Positions 45,601 to 54,453 of a stretch of DNA of 64,000 nt are shown piece after piece. This stretch comes from Chryseosolibacter histidinae (GTDB lineage Bacteria > Bacteroidota > Bacteroidia > Cytophagales > Cyclobacteriaceae): NCBI RefSeq assembly GCF_018598225.1, contig NZ_JAHESF010000027.1, positions 1 to 64,000 of the forward strand. Direction: 5' to 3'. The position numbers and the translations under genes are program-made. Every line of letters begins with the position of its first letter. Positions within the stretch are counted from its first letter, which is position 1. The notes under the pieces are model-generated. The model worked only from the letters and a program-made list of their open reading frames with translations, was not told where the DNA came from and ran no database searches.

Positions 45601-47217
45601 ATGAATCAGAATTCAAAATACCAGATCAGGCTTCCCATTGTGCTTTGCCTGGGCCTCGCAGCAGGCGTATTTGTGGGAGCTACCTTAAATACAGACAAAC
45701 ACACCACAGACGTAAACCAGGACATACAGAAATTCAGGGAGGTCCTCACACAAATCAAACAGGAATATGTAGATACCGTCAACACCTCCGAGCTGGTGGA
45801 TGACGCCATTCAGCATATCCTGCAAAAGCTCGACCCACACTCCGCCTACATCCCCGCAACCGACCGTATCGCCGCCAATGAAGATCTGAGAGGCAATTTC
45901 GACGGCATCGGCATTGAATTCAATATTTTCAACGATACTATCGTGGTGGTTTCTCCACTCAGTGGTGGGCCGTCAGAGGCACTGGGTATCCAGTCGGGCG
46001 ACAAGATCGTAAAGGTCGACGATAAGAATATGGCCGGCATCGGCGTTACCACCACTGACGTGATGAAAGCGCTCAAAGGGCCACGAGGCACGGAAGTGAA
46101 GGTCACCATCCAACGCAGGGAAAAACAGATCGACTACAACATCATCAGGGATAAAATTCCACAGTACTCTGTAGATGTTGCCTATATGGTAGACAATGAG
46201 ACCGGCTATATCAAGGTGAACCGTTTCTCTGCCACCACCTATGAAGAGTTTCAGGCGTCTATGAAGAAGCTCAAGGATAAGGGCATGAAGAAGCTTGTGC
46301 TCGACCTGCAAGGCAACCCCGGCGGCTACATGAACATGGCCATCGATATGGCAGATGAATTTCTCGCTGCCGGTAAACGGATCGTTTCACAAAAAGGAAA
46401 AGAGCGGAAGTACAATGCAGAAGCTTTGTCTACCGGCAAGGGCGATTTTGAAACGGGCGACCTTATCGTACTCGTGAACGAAGGAAGCGCTTCGGCATCG
46501 GAGATCCTCGCAGGCGCCTTACAGGATAACGACCGCGCCCTGGTGGTAGGCCGCAGAAGCTTCGGAAAAGGATTGGTGCAATCGCCGTTCGATATCAGCG
46601 ACGGTTCTGAGCTGCGCCTCACCATCTCACGGTATTATACACCAAGTGGCCGCTCCATTCAGAAGCCTTATGAAGATGAAGATGAGTACTCACGCGATAT
46701 CATCAGCCGTTACAACCACGGCGAGTTCTTCCATGCAGACAGCATCAAGTTCAACGATACTTTGAAATATCTTACCATGAACGGTCGCAAGGTTTATGGC
46801 GGTGGTGGCATCATGCCCGATTACTTTGTGCCGCTCGATACATCGCTGAACAGCCACTACCTCAACGAGCTCTATACATCAACCGCTATCCAGGAATATA
46901 CTTTCAAATATGCCGAAGATCATAAAGAACAACTCGAGCAGAAAGGTTTGGAACAGTACCTCCGGAAATTTGTGGTTACCGATGATATGCTGGCCGAGCT
47001 TATGAGGGTAGGAGAGCGAAATAAAGTGAAGGCCGACCGCGAGGAATTGCGCGAGAAGAAAAAGCTGTTCCAGGTTCACGTGAAAGCACAGATCGCGCGC
47101 AAGGTGTGGGGCAATGAAGGATTTTACCCTGTATATAATGAGACCAACGAAGTGTTTCAGCAGGCTGTGAAGCTCTTTGACAGGATCCCTGCCGAGCTCG
47201 ACCGTTCGAAGCTGTAA
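45601..47217 (+). CDS. S41 family C-terminal processing protease
   Basis: 538 residues. An N-terminal hydrophobic anchor (LPIVLCLGLAAGVFVGATL) precedes a PDZ domain at about 85-175 (GIGIEFNIFNDTIVVVSPLSGGPSEALGIQSGDKI). The tail-specific protease domain has VLDLQGNPGGYM, then the Ser-Lys dyad in NEGSASASEILAGALQDN and RRSFGKGLVQ. CtpA-type proteases trim or degrade envelope proteins in the periplasm. The C-terminal 130 residues are helical and charged. Confidence 0.93.
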   Translation: MNQNSKYQIRLPIVLCLGLAAGVFVGATLNTDKHTTDVNQDIQKFREVLTQIKQEYVDTVNTSELVDDAIQHILQKLDPHSAYIPATDRIAANEDLRGNFDGIGIEFNIFNDTIVVVSPLSGGPSEALGIQSGDKIVKVDDKNMAGIGVTTTDVMKALKGPRGTEVKVTIQRREKQIDYNIIRDKIPQYSVDVAYMVDNETGYIKVNRFSATTYEEFQASMKKLKDKGMKKLVLDLQGNPGGYMNMAIDMADEFLAAGKRIVSQKGKERKYNAEALSTGKGDFETGDLIVLVNEGSASASEILAGALQDNDRALVVGRRSFGKGLVQSPFDISDGSELRLTISRYYTPSGRSIQKPYEDEDEYSRDIISRYNHGEFFHADSIKFNDTLKYLTMNGRKVYGGGGIMPDYFVPLDTSLNSHYLNELYTSTAIQEYTFKYAEDHKEQLEQKGLEQYLRKFVVTDDMLAELMRVGERNKVKADREELREKKKLFQVHVKAQIARKVWGNEGFYPVYNETNEVFQQAVKLFDRIPAELDRSKL

Positions 47218-47238
47218 ACAGGAAATAAAAATTTACCG

Positions 47239-47272
47239 ATCCCGGTCTTTTTATAAGGGCCGGGATTTTTTA
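47239..47272 (+). terminator. Rho-independent terminator of the S41 protease gene
   Basis: ATCCCGG (47239-47245) pairs with CCGGGAT (47260-47266), followed by TTTTTATTT. It lies 22 bases after the stop. Confidence 0.85.
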
Positions 47273-47304
47273 TTTGGTGAAATCCCTTTTTACAGAAGAG
47301 GATT

Positions 47305-47343
47305 CGGAATGGCGATAAACCATTCCGGGATTGTTTAATTTTG
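47305..47343 (+). promoter_or_regulatory. hmgA promoter region with palindromic candidate operator
   Basis: The -7 box TAATTTTG lies at 47336-47343. Just upstream, CGGAATGG (47305-47312) and CCATTCCG (47320-47327) form an 8-bp inverted repeat around 7 bases, covering the expected -33 region, where no TTTG is found. This placement suits a regulator-binding site. Confidence 0.5.
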
Positions 47344-47361
47344 ATCATAAACCATCGCGTT

Positions 47362-48561
47362 ATGTACTATTACCGATTAGGCAACATTCCTCCGAAGCGT
47401 CATACGCAGTTCAGGCAGCCGGACGGAAGCCTGTATAAAGAAGAGCTGGTGAGCTCAGAAGGTTTTTCCGGCATCTACTCCAACCTCTATCATATCAATC
47501 CGCCTACCCGTATCAAGCAGCTGGAAGAGCCGGTGAAGTTCGGCCCTAAAAGAATAGACGACTACGCCTTGCGGCAAACACACCTGAACACGTCAAAGGT
47601 GGCTACTACCGGCGACGATTACCTGGGCGCGCGCAAGGTGTTGCTCATGAACAACGATTGCCTCATTTCGATCTGCTCGCCGAAGCAACGCAGGATGGAC
47701 TACTTCTATAAGAATGCCGAAGGCGATGAGGTGATCTACATTCACGATGGTAAAGGTGCGCTGATCTCGCAGTTCGGAAGGTTGGAAGTGCGGCAGGGAG
47801 ATTACGTTGTCATTCCACGCACCGTGATCTATAAATTCGAGTTTGAAGAGGGGCCGCTCCGTCTGCTCATTATTGAGTCGTCTTCGCCGGTAGAGACCGT
47901 GAAACGTTACCGGAACCAGCTCGGTCAGTTGCTGGAGCATTCACCTTATTGTGAGCGCGACATCAGGCCTCCGCATGAGCTGGTCACCGATACCAGCAAA
48001 GGTGAGTTCCTGATGAAGATCAAAAAGCAGGGATACCTTCACCACTATGTGTATGACCACAGTCCGCTCGACCTGGTGGGCTGGGACGGATTTCTCTGGC
48101 CCTACGCTTTTTCCATTCACGATTTTGAGCCTATCACAGGACGCATTCATCAGCCGCCGCCAGTGCACCAGACCTTTCAGACACACCACTTTGTGATCTG
48201 CTCCTTTGTGCCGAGGTTATTCGATTATCATCCGCAGGCCATACCCGCACCTTATAATCATAGTAATATCGACAGCGACGAAGTGTTGTATTATGCTGAA
48301 GGGAACTTCATGAGCCGGAGAGGCATCGAGCGCGGTTCATTTACGTTGCATCCCGGCGGACTTCCCCACGGACCACATCCCGGCACCGTTGAAAAAAGCA
48401 TTGGCGCCAAAGAGACCCATGAGCTTGCCGTGATGATCGATACCTTCAGACCACTTCACCTCACCACCGACTCCCTCGAGTTCCTCGATAAGAACTACCC
48501 CATGAGCTGGACAGACAACACCAGCGTGAAAGATGGGTTTCATGAGGTGAACACGCCGTGA
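47362..48561 (+). CDS. hmgA: Homogentisate 1,2-dioxygenase
   Basis: 399 residues from the ATG at 47362 (the frame extends to a TTG at 47341 that overlaps the promoter). Homogentisate dioxygenase signatures are present: YNHSNIDSDEVLYYAEGNF with the metal His/Glu region, and HPGGLPHGPHPG with the second His. It opens the aromatic ring of homogentisate in tyrosine and phenylalanine breakdown. Maleylacetoacetate isomerase and fumarylacetoacetase genes are not adjacent. Confidence 0.93.
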   Translation: MYYYRLGNIPPKRHTQFRQPDGSLYKEELVSSEGFSGIYSNLYHINPPTRIKQLEEPVKFGPKRIDDYALRQTHLNTSKVATTGDDYLGARKVLLMNNDCLISICSPKQRRMDYFYKNAEGDEVIYIHDGKGALISQFGRLEVRQGDYVVIPRTVIYKFEFEEGPLRLLIIESSSPVETVKRYRNQLGQLLEHSPYCERDIRPPHELVTDTSKGEFLMKIKKQGYLHHYVYDHSPLDLVGWDGFLWPYAFSIHDFEPITGRIHQPPPVHQTFQTHHFVICSFVPRLFDYHPQAIPAPYNHSNIDSDEVLYYAEGNFMSRRGIERGSFTLHPGGLPHGPHPGTVEKSIGAKETHELAVMIDTFRPLHLTTDSLEFLDKNYPMSWTDNTSVKDGFHEVNTP

Positions 48562-48562
48562 G

Positions 48563-48600
48563 TTAGTTGCCAGTTGCCGGTTACAAGTTGCCAGTTCAGG
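48563..48600. repeat. CCAGTTGCC-type words after hmgA
   Basis: Near-tandem copies of AGTTGCCAGTTGCCGG and AAGTTGCCAGTTC. The same family recurs, in inverted form, at 49432-49462 and 53781-53814. Confidence 0.7.
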
Positions 48601-48655
48601 AGGCTACTTGTCAATACTCATGTGATTACATAAACCGGATTGTATTAAACCCACA

Positions 48656-48755
48656 GCATATTCATACCGGACCTCAGCGTATCTTTGGCCTGGCAGTGGC
48701 ATGTGCGGATACGGTGCAGGCCGGGATGAATATGCGGTCCCGATGGCTATCGGGA
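48656..48755. other. Highly structured non-coding element (candidate small RNA or terminator)
   Basis: The arms GCATATTCATACCGG (48656-48670) and CCGGGATGAATATGC (48721-48735) pair at 14 of 15 positions. Inside, CGTATC (48679-48684) pairs with GATACG (48708-48713), and CCT/AGG adds three pairs. A second hairpin, TCCCGAT-GGCT-ATCGGGA, follows at 48738-48755. The element lies between the converging hmgA and membrane protein genes. No coding sequence overlaps it. Confidence 0.6.
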
Positions 48756-48837
48756 GGCCCGGGAGGCGTTCCTGGTAATTAACACAACCCTTCGAACATA
48801 AACTCGATTGAGTTTGAAGCCGTCAACTTTTTCACAA

Positions 48838-49221
48838 CTAGTGTGTGTGCGTGGCACTCACCTTACTGCCTTTGCGGACGTAGACAACCAGCGCAACAAT
48901 GAACATGGCGGCAGCGGCGAAGCAAACATACTGGATCAGCGCTTTTCCATCTTTGGCGTAGAGATATCCAACGATAGACATCACCACGGCCTCGAGAACA
49001 TAGACATAAGCCTTGAAATGCTTCAGTAACCGTTCAGCCTTGTGGTGAAAGGCAGTTCCGGCAATGATCAGGATCCCGATGAGGAAAAAGATCAATGCGT
49101 ACCCCATTTTCCCGGGCGTTTCAGCTTTATCGAGACCTTTCATCACAATCACAAAAGCTGTAACATAATGCGTGAAATTTTCGAGCAACGCAAGCCTCTT
49201 CATTTTCGTGTTAATGCTCAT
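48838..49221 (-). CDS. Small integral membrane protein of unknown function
   Basis: 127 residues from the ATG at 49221; an in-frame ATG at 49254 would add 11 residues. Four membrane segments are predicted (about 14-32, 40-57, 70-90 and 95-115), and the C-terminus is basic with a histidine-rich tail (THTH). No family recognised. It converges on hmgA across a structured spacer. Confidence 0.65.
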   Translation of the reverse strand: MSINTKMKRLALLENFTHYVTAFVIVMKGLDKAETPGKMGYALIFFLIGILIIAGTAFHHKAERLLKHFKAYVYVLEAVVMSIVGYLYAKDGKALIQYVCFAAAAMFIVALVVYVRKGSKVSATHTH

Positions 49222-49368
49222 GCGGAATGTTTTGATTTGAATATATTCGCTCAATTTACAAATTAATTTAAAGGAGATGAATATACTGCAGTTAGCCGTG
49301 TATATATATCTTCATTTCAGCCGTCACATCGCCTTGGATATTTATCACCAAAAGACACAGCACAATTT

Positions 49369-49462
49369 AACTTCCAACCTCTAACTTGAAACTTTAAACT
49401 TTCAACTTTAAACTTCTAACTTGAAACTCTAACCGGCAACTGGCAACTGGCAACCGACAACT
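49369..49462. repeat. AACTTTAAACTT and GGCAACTGGCAACTGG word tracts
   Basis: 49369-49431 consists of near-tandem copies of AACTTGAAACTTTAAACTT, and 49432-49462 of GGCAACTGGCAACTGGCAACC. The remaining part of the 263-base gap between the membrane protein and the thioesterase gene shows nothing recognisable. Confidence 0.75.
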
Positions 49463-49484
49463 CACTATTTACGTAACTTTACCT

Positions 49485-49937
49485 ATGACAAAGTACTCCC
49501 AGACCATCCAGATCCGCTGGGCGGATATCGATGCCAACCGTCACCTTCGCCATTCTGTTTATTACGATTACGGCGCCGCCATGCGCATGAATGTATTGAG
49601 CAGCGGTGGACTCACCACCAAAAAGCTTGAAGAGTTTATGTTAGGCCCCATCCTCTTCCGCGAGGAGGCCATCTTCAGGCGTGAAGTGCTGCTCGAAGAC
49701 CAGATCACCCTTGACGTTGCGCTGGTAAAGACCACCGAAGACTTTGGACGCTGGAGCCTGCGCCATCACTTCAAGAAAGCTGACGGCACACTCGCTGCCA
49801 TCCTGAACATAGATGGTGCGTGGATGGATCTCAGCAAACGCAAGCTTGCCGCCCCGAACGAGTTCATTCGTAATATATTCAATGACTTCCCGAAGTCTGA
49901 AGATTTTCAGCTGATCACCCTCGAAAAGAAAGCCTGA
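49485..49937 (+). CDS. Hotdog-fold acyl-CoA thioesterase
   Basis: 150 residues. The 4-hydroxybenzoyl-CoA thioesterase-type motif RWADIDANRHLRHSVYYDYG lies near residues 10-29, with the catalytic Asp. The central helix and beta-sheet pattern is complete. It is expected to hydrolyse an acyl-CoA; substrate unknown. Five bases separate it from the cyclase-family gene, so the two form an operon. Confidence 0.88.
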   Translation: MTKYSQTIQIRWADIDANRHLRHSVYYDYGAAMRMNVLSSGGLTTKKLEEFMLGPILFREEAIFRREVLLEDQITLDVALVKTTEDFGRWSLRHHFKKADGTLAAILNIDGAWMDLSKRKLAAPNEFIRNIFNDFPKSEDFQLITLEKKA

Positions 49938-49942
49938 CCACT

Positions 49943-50614
49943 ATGCCTGTAAAACTGATCGACCTGAGCCATACCATTGAGGATGGTATGATCACCTACA
50001 AAGGGCTACCTGCCCCGGTTATTTGCGACTACCTGAGCCGTGAGAACTCACGCGCGCTCTATGAACCCGGCACAGAATTCCAGATCGGAAAAATTGAGAT
50101 GGTTGCCAACACAGGCACTTACGTGGATTGTCCTTTTCACCGTTATGCCGATGGAAAAGACCTGAGCGAAGTGGAGCTGAAACGGTTCGCCCACCTCGAA
50201 GGTATTGTTGTTACGGTAGATCACAGCAAAGGCATCGCGATCGGTAAAAGTTTCTTTGAAAATATGGATGTCAATGGCAAGGCGGTGCTGGTGAATACCA
50301 ATTGGAGCAGGCACTGGCGTACCGATGCTTATTTTGAGAATCATCCTTTTTTAACGGAGGAGGCTGCGGTATACCTGCGCGATCGGGGAGCGTTGCTGGT
50401 GGGCATCGACTCACATAATATTGATGACACCCGTACCCGGAGCAGGCCCGTGCATACAACCCTGCTGAAAGCCGGTATCCTCATCGTTGAACACCTTTGT
50501 AATCTTGACCAGTTGCCTGCCCGCGACTTTTACTTCAACGCCGTTCCTCCGAAGTTTAAAGGTGTAGGTACTTTCCCCGTAAGGGCATATGCGGAATTAG
50601 CTGCGAGCCGTTAG
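49943..50614 (+). CDS. Cyclase / kynurenine formamidase-like family hydrolase
   Basis: 223 residues. It starts IDLSHTIEDGMITYKG and has the family's metal-site region as NTGTYVDCPFHRYADG (56-71), where many members have HxGTHxDxPxH. The NTGTY form defines a known subgroup, so the protein is not necessarily inactive, but two metal-binding histidines are replaced. Further motifs GIDSHNIDD and HTTLLKAGILIVEHLCNL are intact. It is co-transcribed with the thioesterase; substrate unknown. The nearby hmgA may hint at aromatic amino acid breakdown. Confidence 0.82.
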   Translation: MPVKLIDLSHTIEDGMITYKGLPAPVICDYLSRENSRALYEPGTEFQIGKIEMVANTGTYVDCPFHRYADGKDLSEVELKRFAHLEGIVVTVDHSKGIAIGKSFFENMDVNGKAVLVNTNWSRHWRTDAYFENHPFLTEEAAVYLRDRGALLVGIDSHNIDDTRTRSRPVHTTLLKAGILIVEHLCNLDQLPARDFYFNAVPPKFKGVGTFPVRAYAELAASR

Positions 50615-50672
50615 CCGCGAGCCTCGAGACCGTGCTTGTATTCCTGGCAGCTCGCAGCTCATAACTTGTGGC

Positions 50673-51257
50673 TTACATCTCTCCAGTTGTCCAACGCTCA
50701 ATCACTCTGGGATAATGCTCGTGTTCCAACTTCTGCACGCAGGCGGCGATCTCGAGGGGTGAATGATTGTCTTCCACCTTGCACCGCCCCTGGAAAAGCG
50801 TTCGCCCTTCGTCGTAATGTTCGTTCACCAGGTGGATGGTGATGCCGGTCTCGGTTTCACCGGCGGCCTTTACCGCTTCGTGTACTTTGGCTCCGTACAT
50901 ACCTTTGCCACCGAACTTGGGCAGCAGCGCGGGGTGAATGTTGATGATCCTGTCGGGATAGGCGGTGATGAGGTAACGGGGGATCAGCCATAGAAAACCC
51001 GCGAGCACAATGTGGGTGATCTTATCTTCCTTCAGCCATTGAAGCACTGCGCCTTCTTCCTTAAAGTCTTCGCGTGAGAAAGCCCTGGCGGGAACCTCCA
51101 GCCGCCTGGCGCGCTCCAGCGCATAGGCCTGTGGGTTGTTGCTGAGCAAGAGGGCAACCTTAATGCGTGGATGATCCTTAAAATAACGGATGATGACTTC
51201 GGCATTGGAGCCGCTTCCGGAGACGAGTACCGCAATACGGATTTCGGGTGACGACAT
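50673..51257 (-). CDS. purN: Phosphoribosylglycinamide formyltransferase
   Basis: 194 residues. The formyltransferase fold starts IAVLVSGSGSNAEVIIRYF and has the catalytic stretch INIHPALLPKFGGKGMYG and GITIHLVNEHYDEG with the essential Asn, His and Asp. It transfers a formyl group from 10-formyl-THF to GAR in purine synthesis. Confidence 0.95.
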   Translation of the reverse strand: MSSPEIRIAVLVSGSGSNAEVIIRYFKDHPRIKVALLLSNNPQAYALERARRLEVPARAFSREDFKEEGAVLQWLKEDKITHIVLAGFLWLIPRYLITAYPDRIINIHPALLPKFGGKGMYGAKVHEAVKAAGETETGITIHLVNEHYDEGRTLFQGRCKVEDNHSPLEIAACVQKLEHEHYPRVIERWTTGEM

Positions 51258-51300
51258 TCAACTATAACTTAAAGGGCAAAGAACGCAAAGAATCCTCCAT

Positions 51301-52143
51301 TCATACAAACGCCATGCTTAATACACCCAACAGCAGTATCACTTTGCAAAAACTGCTCAGCCATGCAAAGTCCTTTTTTGTGTCGGCACGGATCAGGCTG
51401 AAAAGCAGCCAGAGCAGGGGAATGAAGAGAAAGGGTATGAAGTAATAGAGCGGCAACCTGACAAAAAAAAGGTTGAAGGCCAGCACTGTGAGTGAAAAGA
51501 GAAAGATAATGCTGTAAATGAGAAGTTTTGTTTTTCTTAGTCCCCAGATGATAGGCAGCGTTCTGCATCCGAAAGTATTGTCTCCCTTCAGGTCTTCCAT
51601 GTCTTTGATGATCTCCCTGATGAGCGTGATGAAGAAAGCGAAAGAGGCGTAGATAAAGATCAGGTAGTTGCCCGTCTTGTATAACGTATCCACGATCATG
51701 ATAGACAAAGCGGTGAGGATGGCCACCACAAGGTTGCCGATGAAAGGCTGACGTTTGAGGTCGTTGGAATACCACCAGAGCAAAAAGGCGGAGACGAAAT
51801 TGATGAGCCCGATGCGCCAGTCGAGGAACACGCCGATTGCTACACCGGAAATGGAAAGCACCGTGTGCAAAAGAATAGCATACCGCCGCGTAATGCCTTG
51901 GCCGATCACTACCCGCTCGGGTTTGTTCACCAGGTCTATCTTCACATCGTAGTAGTCGTTGATGATGTAGCCCGCCGCAGCGATCATACACGTGGAGGTT
52001 ACCAGCAGAAAGAACCGCACGTCGAAAACGTTTGCAGTCGAGATCAGCATGGCTGCCGTAAAGTACTGAGACAACGCCAGAATGAGCAGGTTCCACACGC
52101 GGGTGAGGCGCAGGAAAGAAACCAGGAACCTTTTACGAAGCAT
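51301..52143 (-). CDS. UbiA family prenyltransferase
   Basis: 280 residues from the ATG at 52143; an in-frame ATG at 52152 lies too close to the candidate -7 box for a normal leader. Eight or nine membrane segments. The two Asp-rich motifs are NDYYDVKIDLVNKPERVV and DMEDLKGD. The pattern resembles the Bacteroidota geranylgeranylglycerol-phosphate geranylgeranyltransferase-like group, but menaquinone or heme side-chain enzymes share the fold, so the substrate is open. Confidence 0.85.
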   Translation of the reverse strand: MLRKRFLVSFLRLTRVWNLLILALSQYFTAAMLISTANVFDVRFFLLVTSTCMIAAAGYIINDYYDVKIDLVNKPERVVIGQGITRRYAILLHTVLSISGVAIGVFLDWRIGLINFVSAFLLWWYSNDLKRQPFIGNLVVAILTALSIMIVDTLYKTGNYLIFIYASFAFFITLIREIIKDMEDLKGDNTFGCRTLPIIWGLRKTKLLIYSIIFLFSLTVLAFNLFFVRLPLYYFIPFLFIPLLWLLFSLIRADTKKDFAWLSSFCKVILLLGVLSMAFV

Positions 52144-52159
52144 TGTGGCCATACGCTGA

Positions 52160-52167
52160 CAAAGGTA
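52160..52167 (-). promoter_or_regulatory. Candidate -7 box of the UbiA-type gene
   Basis: The minus strand reads TACCTTTG. With the ATG at 52143 the leader is about 10 bases. The region upstream is a GTCCACAG repeat without a TTTG -33 box. Confidence 0.45.
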
Positions 52168-52170
52168 AGA

Positions 52171-52366
52171 AAAGTCCACAGTCCACAGTCGACAGACCAC
52201 AGACGGGTAGTGTTAAATCAGCATACCGTGCTTACGAAAAGCGCCGGCCCTCGTTCATTTGAACCGGAGGCGGCGCTTAGATTTTATTCTCAATCCTTTG
52301 CCTACTGCCCATTTGCCTACTGCCTACTGCTCTGCCGTGGACCATCGTCCGTGGTCCGTGGACTCA
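52171..52366. repeat. Spacer with inverted GTCCACAG words around a hairpin
   Basis: GTCCACAGTCCACAGTCGAC words at 52171-52204 face CCGTGGACCATCGTCCGTGG words at 52334-52366, with TTTGCCTACTGCCC words at 52298-52331. Between them AAGCGCCG (52239-52246) pairs with CGGCGCTT (52271-52278), a relative of the terminator hairpin at 18564. The gap separates aspC from the UbiA-type gene. Confidence 0.75.
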
Positions 52367-52367
52367 A

Positions 52368-53561
52368 CTACTTCAACTTACCCAACGCTTCCCCAATCCT
52401 TTTCATCGCTTCGCGCAGATCTTTCTCGGATGCTGCGTACGACAGCCTCACACATTTCGGGTCACCGAAGGCGCCGCCGGGAACCATCGATACGTGCGCC
52501 TTCTCCAGCATATACATGCAGAAGTCGTCCCCGTCTTTGATGGTAACTGTGCCATCAGACTTGCCGTAGTAAGCGCTTACATCAGGGAAGAAATAGAACG
52601 CGCCCTGCGGGTAATTCGATTTGATACCCGGGATTTCTTTCAGCAAGTTATAAACGATCTCTCTTCGCTTTTTGTATTCGTCCACCATTTTATAGGTAGG
52701 GGCCTGGTCACCGCTGATGGCGGCAAGGGCTGCACGCTGGGCGATGGAACAGTTGGCCGAAGTGATCTGGCCCTGTACTTTGTTACATCCGTCAGCGATC
52801 CACTTCGGAGCAGCGATGTATCCCACGCGCCAGCCGGTCATGGCATATCCTTTTGCAAACCCGTTCACGGTGATAGTCCTTTCAAACATACCGGGGAAGG
52901 CGGCAATGCTCACCCGCTCACCGGTGAAGTTGATATGTTCATAGATCTCATCGGCAATGGCAATAAGGTTGTGCTTAACAACTACTTTGGCAATGGCTTC
53001 GAGCTCCTGCTTTGAAAAGACAGTGCCTGTAGGATTACAGGGAGAAGAGAAGATAATGACCTTGGTCTTCGAGGTAACGGCAGCCTCTACCTGGGCAGCG
53101 GTTACTTTGAAGTCGTTCTCGATGCCACCTTTCACCATCACCGGTGTTGCCTCTGCCAGCCGCACGAGTGCATCGTAGCTCACCCAGTAAGGAGAGAACA
53201 CGATCACTTCGTCGCCGGCGTTGAGCAGCGCGAGCATGGCATTGGCGATAGACTGCTTGGCACCATTGGAAACAACGATGTTCTCTGCTTTATAGGGAAC
53301 GTTGTTTTCCTTCTGGTATTTCGAGGCCAGCGCTTCACGCAGGTCCTGGTATCCGGCTACAGGAGGATAGGCAAAATACTTTCCTTCATCGATGGCATTC
53401 TTGGCAGCATCACAAATGTGCTGCGGAGTTTTAAAGTCAGGTTCACCCAGGCTCAGGCTCACTACATCAATGCCTTTGTTCTTAAACTCCCGGGCTTTTG
53501 CAGCCATCGCTAGTGTGGCCGACTCTTCAATAGCCTCGATCCGGTTGGAAAGTTTGTTCAT
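52368..53561 (-). CDS. aspC: Aspartate aminotransferase (class I PLP enzyme)
   Basis: 397 residues from the ATG at 53561. Signatures: LSLGEPDFKTP near 38-48, SSPCNPTGTVF, IADEIYEHI and the PLP lysine in NGFAKGYAMTGWRVGYIAAP. This set is typical of type Ib aspartate/prephenate aminotransferases. It moves amino groups between aspartate or glutamate and oxo acids in the cytoplasm. Confidence 0.93.
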   Translation of the reverse strand: MNKLSNRIEAIEESATLAMAAKAREFKNKGIDVVSLSLGEPDFKTPQHICDAAKNAIDEGKYFAYPPVAGYQDLREALASKYQKENNVPYKAENIVVSNGAKQSIANAMLALLNAGDEVIVFSPYWVSYDALVRLAEATPVMVKGGIENDFKVTAAQVEAAVTSKTKVIIFSSPCNPTGTVFSKQELEAIAKVVVKHNLIAIADEIYEHINFTGERVSIAAFPGMFERTITVNGFAKGYAMTGWRVGYIAAPKWIADGCNKVQGQITSANCSIAQRAALAAISGDQAPTYKMVDEYKKRREIVYNLLKEIPGIKSNYPQGAFYFFPDVSAYYGKSDGTVTIKDGDDFCMYMLEKAHVSMVPGGAFGDPKCVRLSYAASEKDLREAMKRIGEALGKLK

Positions 53562-53608
53562 AACGAAAATTTTTTTGAAAGCGAACAAAGAACGGGATTC
53601 GAAATCCA

Positions 53609-53814
53609 AATTTCAAGTTTAAAGTTCAAAGTTTAAAGTTGAGAGCCCGCTAACGTACGGTAGTTGTTTCTTGGTTGCCAGTTGCCAGTTTGCCGGATGG
53701 CCAGTTGAGAGAGGTGCACGGTTTCACTTTTACAATTTCACCTCAATATGTAGATCGGAAAAAGTTACGACACTCGAACGAACCGGTAACTGGCGACTGG
53801 CAACTGGTAACTAA
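53609..53814. repeat. Spacer with AAGTTTAAAGTT and inverted CCAGTTGCC words
   Basis: AAGTTTAAAGTTCAAAG words at 53609-53642. TTGCCAGTTGCCAGTTTGCC at 53673-53708 faces CCGGTAACTGGCGACTGG at 53781-53814 in opposite orientation. The spacer separates recR from aspC; no gene is seen. Confidence 0.75.
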
Positions 53815-54419
53815 TTGAACAGTGTGCGTCCCAGAATACTCCTCCCCAACGTGATCTCGTCTGCATATTCCAGGTCGCCACCAACAGGCACACCTCTGGC
53901 AATAACAGAAACTTTCAGGGGCAGGTCTTTGATGCGTTTGTTGATATAAAAGGCAGTAGTGTCGCCTTCCATGGTAGGGCTGAGTGCAAGGATCACCTCC
54001 TTGATCTCCGACTGGTTGTGATTCAGGCGTGAGATGAGGTGCTCGATCTTCAGGTCGCCGGGGCCGATGCCATTGATGGGCGAGATCACGCCACCCAGCA
54101 CGTGATACAGCCCCGTATACTGGGCGGTATTTTCGATGGCCATCACATCTTTGGTGTCTTCTACAACACAAACGATGCTGCGTTCACGCCGGTGGCTGGC
54201 GCAGATGGTGCATACTTCGGTATCGGAGATATTAAAGCACGATTTGCAAAACTTGATCTTGGAGCGAAGGTTGTTCAACGCTTCCGTTAATGCATAAGTG
54301 TTCTGCTCGTTTTCTTTGATGAGGTGCAGCACCAGCCGTAAAGCCGTTTTCTTGCCAATGCCCGGCAGCCTGGAGATCTGGTTAACAGCCTCTTCGATGA
54401 GTTTGGAAGGATATTCCAC
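53811..54419 (-). CDS. recR: Recombination protein RecR
   Basis: 202 residues from a GTG at 54419. The helix-hairpin-helix RLPGIGKKTALRLVLHL is near 19-35, the four-Cys zinc finger is C-x2-C...C-x2-C (CKSCFNISDTEVCTIC), and the Toprim domain has VVEDTKDVMAIE and LALSPTMEGDTTAFYI. It acts with RecO in RecF-type repair. Confidence 0.96.
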   Translation of the reverse strand: MEYPSKLIEEAVNQISRLPGIGKKTALRLVLHLIKENEQNTYALTEALNNLRSKIKFCKSCFNISDTEVCTICASHRRERSIVCVVEDTKDVMAIENTAQYTGLYHVLGGVISPINGIGPGDLKIEHLISRLNHNQSEIKEVILALSPTMEGDTTAFYINKRIKDLPLKVSVIARGVPVGGDLEYADEITLGRSILGRTLFN

Positions 54420-54453
54420 TTTCGTTTACAGATAGAAAGATCGCGACGGCGAT

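Noticed and set aside
49943-50614. Cyclase-family protein as a dead enzyme because of missing metal histidines
   Set aside because: The NTGTY form is a recognised variant in this family, so inactivity cannot be concluded.
51269-52096. 275-codon minus-strand frame overlapping the UbiA gene
   Set aside because: It runs in another frame of the same strand as a clear UbiA prenyltransferase and encodes a His/Arg-rich nonsense protein.
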